The notes beneath the pieces were generated by a model. It ran no database searches, had not been told where the DNA came from, and worked only from the letters and a program-made list of their open reading frames with translations. A program made the position numbers and the translations under genes. Shown piece after piece: positions 60,130 through 64,000 of a stretch of 64,000 bases of DNA. Source of the stretch: an uncultured Clostridia bacterium (GTDB taxonomy: Bacteria > Bacillota > Clostridia > Oscillospirales > Butyricicoccaceae); NCBI GenBank assembly GCA_944375715.1, contig CALWAP010000002.1:1-64000 (forward strand), written 5' to 3'. Numbering within the stretch: position 1 is the stretch's first letter; each line of letters begins with the position of its first letter.

Positions 60130-61326
60130 TTATTCGCACAAATCAAACTCCTGTGCCAAGACCCTGCATGCTCTGTCAAGGTTCTCCCTGTCGACCGTCA
60201 TGGAAATGGATATCTCCGAGGTCGTTATCTGGTAATGGTCTATGCCTTCCCTGTAAAGGGCGGCAAAAGCCTTGGCGGCGACGCCGCTGTGGGTCACCAT
60301 ACCTGCCCCGACCAGCGATATCTTGGCAAGAGAATCTTCTATTTCAAAATCATAAGCAGTCTTTTTACCCTCCAGCGCCACCGACAGCTTCTTTGCACCG
60401 TCGGGGGTACAGCTGAAAGATACCATCGACAGTTCCCTTGAAACCTGCTGCTGGGATATCATATCGACATTTATATTGAGTGATGCTATCTCCTCAAATA
60501 TCTTTGTCACGGCCTCGGGCCCCGAGGGGCATTTGACGGTCACCATAGCGCAGTTTTCTATGACGCCTATGCCCGTGACGGCCACATCTTCAAAATACTT
60601 GTTCACAACATACGTCCCCTTTGTCATATCCTTTTCCAGCGACCGCCCCAGATAAAGCTTTACACCGTATTTTTTGGCCAGCTCAACACTTCTTGTCTCC
60701 AGAACACCGGCGCCCAGGGCCGAAAGTTCCATCATCTCGTCGCAGGTTATCCTGTCCAGCTTCTTTGCCCCGGGGCATCTTCTGGGATCTATCGTGCATA
60801 CGCCGTCAACATCGGTATATATCTCGCAGTCCCAGCCCAGCTTGGCGGCAATGGCCACTGCCGTCGTATCCGAGCCGCCTCGGCCCAGGGTAGTAATATC
60901 CCCCGAGGAGTTTATACCCTGAAAACCGGCAATGACCGGCACCTTGCCCTCAGCTATTATCTTCTCCAGCCTGCGGCTGTCTATATCAAGTATGGTTGCA
61001 TGGGAATGATATTCATCCGTTATGAATCCGCACTGAAATCCGGTCAGCGACACGGCAGGCACCCCCCTCGCCTCCAAAGCCATGGCCAAAAGGGTCACCG
61101 TTGTCTGCTCACCCGTGGACATAAGGGAATCAAGCTCCCTTTCGCTGGGGTTTTCATTTACCGTCTTTGCCATCTCAATAAGCCTGTCGGTAGTCTTGCC
61201 CATGGCGCTGGCAACCACCGCTATGTTATTGCCCGCCTTTTTGATCTCCGCTATCCTGTCGGCAACGGCATTTATCTTTTCAATCGTGGCGACGCTGGTG
61301 CCGCCGTACTTGTGTACTACATTCAT
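60130..61326 (-). CDS. lysC: Aspartokinase (lysine-responsive)
   Basis: The 398-residue enzyme phosphorylates aspartate. It has KYGGTSVA, STGEQTT, GRGGSDTTAVAIAAKLG and YTDVDGV in the kinase domain, then two ACT domains (VTGIGVIENCAMVTVK and ISLVGAGMVTHSGVA). It heads lysC-dapA-dapB-dapH and lies directly behind a lysine riboswitch, so lysine should control both transcription and, through the ACT domains, activity. AGGAGTTGCAGCT precedes the ATG. Confidence 0.97.
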   Translation of the reverse strand: MNVVHKYGGTSVATIEKINAVADRIAEIKKAGNNIAVVASAMGKTTDRLIEMAKTVNENPSERELDSLMSTGEQTTVTLLAMALEARGVPAVSLTGFQCGFITDEYHSHATILDIDSRRLEKIIAEGKVPVIAGFQGINSSGDITTLGRGGSDTTAVAIAAKLGWDCEIYTDVDGVCTIDPRRCPGAKKLDRITCDEMMELSALGAGVLETRSVELAKKYGVKLYLGRSLEKDMTKGTYVVNKYFEDVAVTGIGVIENCAMVTVKCPSGPEAVTKIFEEIASLNINVDMISQQQVSRELSMVSFSCTPDGAKKLSVALEGKKTAYDFEIEDSLAKISLVGAGMVTHSGVAAKAFAALYREGIDHYQITTSEISISMTVDRENLDRACRVLAQEFDLCE

Positions 61327-61339
61327 AGCTGCAACTCCT

Positions 61340-61592
61340 AAAATAAAAGCGGCAAGGAGTGGCCTTACCGCAAAAATACCAAAAAGCGAAGCCGCCTATA
61401 TGCCGCTTTCCGCAAAGTATTAAATAAGTAAGATAGCCCTCCTGCTTTGAAAAAGCAGACAGTCCTTGGGATATTCTCCCAAGGCCCACCGGGAAAACAT
61501 ACCTGCTTTGCCCGGTTCGGCGGAATTGCTTCCTCCGGCCATCAATGCCCGTCGGCTCCGGCCGGCACAGTCGTTTCCGCGCCTCTATCACG
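61340..61592 (-). ncRNA. Lysine riboswitch and expression platform
   Basis: The aptamer runs about 61592-61458 on the minus strand, with conserved GATAGAGGCGCG at the 5' side, GGAAGCAATTCCGCCGAA in the core and closing GGACTGTC, which pairs with TGATAG. Downstream, CTGCTTTTTCAAAGCAG (61442-61458), a GCGGAAAGC/GGCTTCGC hairpin ending in TTTTT, and GCGGTAAGG/CCTTGCCGC ending in TTTTATTTT (about 61344-61371) form the platform. Lysine binding should stop transcription before lysC. Confidence 0.92.
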
Positions 61593-61597
61593 CCGTT

Positions 61598-61626
61598 ATC
61601 ATACCATGAAGGCCTGCAAATTGCAA
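61598..61626 (-). promoter_or_regulatory. Promoter of the lysC-dap operon
   Basis: TTGCAA (61621-61626) and TATGAT (61598-61603) are 17 bases apart, and the riboswitch starts at once downstream. Confidence 0.7.
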
Positions 61627-61793
61627 TATTTTTTATAATGTTTAAAGCAATTTCCTTCAGCCTTGCGCTATACTAAGGCGGCTTTATTTTCATTTAACTA
61701 TGGAAAAAACGGGGCTTTTATATTAAAATATGCTCGGTACCTCTATTTTAAGACACAACAGCCCCGCGCTGCCCATTGCCAAAGGAGGAAAAC

Positions 61794-62918
61794 ATGACAA
61801 ATACATCTTCTCTCAACCGCCTTGTCCGCTTCAGGCGGGACCTTCACCAGATACCTGAGCTTGACCGCGACCTTCCAAAAACGCTGAAATACATAAACCA
61901 TGTGCTCTCCGGTTTAAACTGCCTTGTCTTTTCCCCGACCCGCTCTTCTGCATGCGCCTATTTTGATTTCGGCAGGGAAAAGACGGCCGCCTTCCGCTCC
62001 GACATGGACGCCCTGCCCATATCGGAACGCACCTTCCTGCCGTTTATGTCGCTGCACGAAAACAAAATGCACGCCTGCGGGCATGACGGGCATATGGCCA
62101 TGCTTTTGGAGCTCGCTGTAAGGGTTGACAGCTTGACAGAACCCCCTCCATGCAACCTGCTGCTGATATTCCAGCCGGCTGAGGAAACGTCTGGAGGTGC
62201 AGAAGACATCTGCCTCTCAGGGATACTTGAAAAATACAATGTCAGCCATATATTCGGCTTCCACCTGTGGCCCGGGCTGCCTGAAGGTGAAGTCTATACA
62301 AAAAGCGGGCCCATGCTGGCCAGAAGTTCCGAGCTGGATGTGGACATATACGGCAAAAGCTCCCATATAGCAAGGCCGTCTGAGGGTTTAGACGCCCTTT
62401 ACGCCCAGACTCTTTTCATCAAATCGGCCTATGATATGGAAAAAAGCGAGCTGCCTCCTTCTGAGCTGCGGCTGCTGCGCTTCGGAAAGGCCGAAAGCGG
62501 TACCGTAAGGAATGCCATAAGCGCCAAAAGCAGTCTTCTGGGCAGCATGAGGGCCTTTTCCGACGAGACCTTTGACTATATGAAAAAACGCCTTGCGGAA
62601 ATAGCTGCTGACACCCAAAGGCTGACCGGCTGCGACATAAATATCCGCCTGAGCGAGGGGTACCCTCCTGTGATAAACGACAGTAAACTCTATGACGCAG
62701 TATGCTCATTTTTGGGACCAAATGCCCCTCACGCCCTTAAAGAGCCTTTTATGATAGCCGAAGATTTTTCCTTTTACGGCAAATATGTGCCTTCCCTGTT
62801 TTTCTTTTTGGGTGCCGGTGATCGTCCATCTCTGCACTCCAGAGATTTTAACTTCAATGAGGGAATTCTTCTGAGGGGCGCCGATTTTTATACGCGTCTT
62901 TTAGGCTTTGAATTTTAA
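61794..62918 (+). CDS. M20 family deacylase, probable N-acetyl-diaminopimelate deacetylase
   Basis: The 374-residue M20D peptidase has HACGHDGHMAM with the metal Cys/His, the Glu pair in FQPAEETSGG, the GFHLWPGLPEGE motif and SSHIARPSEG. The length equals that of B. subtilis YkuR (DapL), which removes acetyl in the DapH pathway, and the gene sits beside lysC-dapABH, so that role is likely. It differs from the four AbgB-like M20 genes. The start follows AAAGGAGGAAAAC. Confidence 0.8.
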   Translation: MTNTSSLNRLVRFRRDLHQIPELDRDLPKTLKYINHVLSGLNCLVFSPTRSSACAYFDFGREKTAAFRSDMDALPISERTFLPFMSLHENKMHACGHDGHMAMLLELAVRVDSLTEPPPCNLLLIFQPAEETSGGAEDICLSGILEKYNVSHIFGFHLWPGLPEGEVYTKSGPMLARSSELDVDIYGKSSHIARPSEGLDALYAQTLFIKSAYDMEKSELPPSELRLLRFGKAESGTVRNAISAKSSLLGSMRAFSDETFDYMKKRLAEIAADTQRLTGCDINIRLSEGYPPVINDSKLYDAVCSFLGPNAPHALKEPFMIAEDFSFYGKYVPSLFFFLGAGDRPSLHSRDFNFNEGILLRGADFYTRLLGFEF

Positions 62919-63205
62919 CTTTTTGTATATTTACTGTTTTTTCTACAATTTGTTATTGAATTTGCTGTTTTCAAAAAATAACCGATCGATTTTTATGCAG
63001 TTCCGGCATTTAGCTATTATATATAGAAAAAAAGCAGCGCTTTTTTACCTTTTGACAATTTTTGATATTTTTACCCTTGATAATGAAAAAAGGTTGTTTC
63101 GAGCCGCCTATCGGGCTAAAATAGGCATATGTGATCCGCCCGACGGCGGTTTGCGTGGTATGGCGGTATGTGTTTACCGCATGACTGAAAAAACGGAGGA
63201 TGCTT

Positions 63206-64000
63206 ATGAGCAGATTAGAATTTTATTCCACCAGCGGCAGCCAGGCCGTGGTGGAATCCCTTTACCGCGACCTGGAACACCGGATAGTTGCCAGCCCCCC
63301 GGGGCTGTGCCCTGTCGACCTGGCCGCAGCCTTTCTTAAAATGTGCCATGCTCAGACCTGCGGCAAATGTGTTCCCTGCCGCGTCGGCTTAAGGCAACTC
63401 AGCCTTCTTATCGACGATGTTTTGGAAAACAGGGCCACAATGGAAACCCTCTCCATGATCGAGCGCACGGCCCAGGTCATATCCGACAGCGCCGACTGTG
63501 CCATAGGGTATGAGGCAGCCAATATGGTGCTGAAGGGCATCAGGGGATTCCGCGACGACTATGTTTCACATGTCATGACAGGGCGCTGCCTTTGCAATCT
63601 TGACCAGCCGGTACCATGTGTGGCTCAGTGTCCTGCCGGTGTCGACATTCCCGGCTACATAGCGTTGGTAGAGGCAGGCAGATATGCCGACGCTGTCAGG
63701 CTTATAAGGAAAGACAATCCCTTCCCCGGGTCCTGCGGCCTTGTATGCGAACATCCCTGCGAATCCCGCTGCCGCAGGAACATGCTGGAAGGCGCCGTAA
63801 ATATCAGAGGCCTCAAAAGATATGCCGTTGACCATGCCGGCACAGTTCCCCCTCCTGCCTGTGCCGAAAGCACGGGCAAAAAAGTCGCTATAATAGGCGG
63901 CGGACCCAGCGGGCTTTCAGCGGCGTATTACCTGTCGCTGATGGGGCACAAAGCCACCGTATTTGAAACGAGAAAGCGTCTTGGCGGTATGCTGGCCTAT
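63206..64000 (+). CDS. Iron-sulfur/FAD oxidoreductase, NuoF-like domain joined to GltD-like domain (3' end off the window)
   Basis: The first 265 residues are visible. An N-terminal iron-sulfur region with CGKCVPCRVGLRQL (about residues 53-66) matches the cluster-binding end of NuoF/HydB-type subunits. A dicluster ferredoxin-like region follows (CPAGVDIPGYIALV, then CGLVCEHPCESRCRR), and the FAD/NAD(P)-binding start of glutamate-synthase small-subunit-type proteins (VAIIGGGPSGLSAAYYL). This type often passes electrons between NAD(P)H and a partner enzyme. GGAGGATGCTT precedes the ATG; 62919-63205 is AT-rich with no gene. Confidence 0.85.
   Translation, partial: MSRLEFYSTSGSQAVVESLYRDLEHRIVASPPGLCPVDLAAAFLKMCHAQTCGKCVPCRVGLRQLSLLIDDVLENRATMETLSMIERTAQVISDSADCAIGYEAANMVLKGIRGFRDDYVSHVMTGRCLCNLDQPVPCVAQCPAGVDIPGYIALVEAGRYADAVRLIRKDNPFPGSCGLVCEHPCESRCRRNMLEGAVNIRGLKRYAVDHAGTVPPPACAESTGKKVAIIGGGPSGLSAAYYLSLMGHKATVFETRKRLGGMLAY

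Noticed and set aside
1..64000. Search for CRISPR arrays, insertion sequences, phage or conjugation genes, tRNA and rRNA
   Set aside because: No repeat-spacer pattern, transposase, integrase or recognisable tRNA/rRNA sequence was seen by eye; a covariance search would be needed to rule out tRNA fully.

Overview
This 64 kb window looks like a chromosomal contig from an anaerobic, low-to-mid GC Firmicute of the class Clostridia. Supporting signs are the hrcA-grpE-dnaK-dnaJ operon under a CIRCE element, class III (oxygen-sensitive) ribonucleotide reductase nrdD-nrdG, T-box leaders, a lysine riboswitch, the acetylase-type diaminopimelate route (dapH plus a YkuR-type deacetylase), split transketolase, many lipoproteins with Firmicute lipoboxes, and DUF4364/DUF3048/DUF5058 families typical of Clostridia. 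I see no rRNA, tRNA, CRISPR array, transposase or phage gene. Species cannot be named from sequence alone.

Layout. 1-5041 (minus): end of a YtrA-type GntR/ABC transporter operon, an ASCH protein with an acyltransferase-like membrane protein, a BMP-type lipoprotein, a DUF3048 lipoprotein and DUF4364. 5147-6746 (plus): three small envelope genes (DUF3298-like, a divergent signal-peptidase-like protein, NusG domain II protein). 6781-10739 (minus): a zinc-ribbon protein with an internal duplication and a many-spanning membrane protein, both of unknown function. 10796-15602 (minus): heat-shock operon. 15735-19984 (plus): HD hydrolase, alanyl-tRNA editing protein, nitroreductase, nicotinate phosphoribosyltransferase. 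20039-20619 (minus): XRE repressor plus membrane protein with paired operators. 20677-23176 (plus): CsoR-family sensor, HMA metallochaperone and P1B metal ATPase. 23306-25089 (plus): split transketolase.

25149-32881 (minus): a striking operon of a DUF5058 membrane protein, a second membrane protein and four tandem 461-residue M20 amidohydrolase paralogues, preceded by a promoter and a roughly 320-nt leader that folds into a chain of hairpins and matches no riboswitch class I recognise. 33176-36179 (minus): nrdDG with two NrdR-like boxes. 36333-39390 (minus): two-component system plus GerMN lipoprotein. 39525-44367: DacF-type carboxypeptidase, upp, rpiB, tsaB, tsaE, rodA. 44382-51029: metallophosphoesterase, cysteine-rich pentapeptide-repeat protein, pepT operon, Na/Pi cotransporter.

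51424-57187 (minus): three paralogous solute-binding lipoproteins, each alone behind its own promoter and T-box leader. By alignment the specifier triplets read CUC (Leu), GUC (Val) and AUC (Ile), so the trio looks like a set of separately gated sensors for the three branched-chain amino acids. The middle (Val) copy carries three single-base frame disruptions. No permease or ATPase gene lies nearby. 57262-62918: GNAT acetyltransferase, then lysC-dapA-dapB-dapH under a lysine riboswitch, with a divergent N-acetyl-diaminopimelate deacetylase candidate. The window ends inside an iron-sulfur/FAD oxidoreductase gene at 63206.
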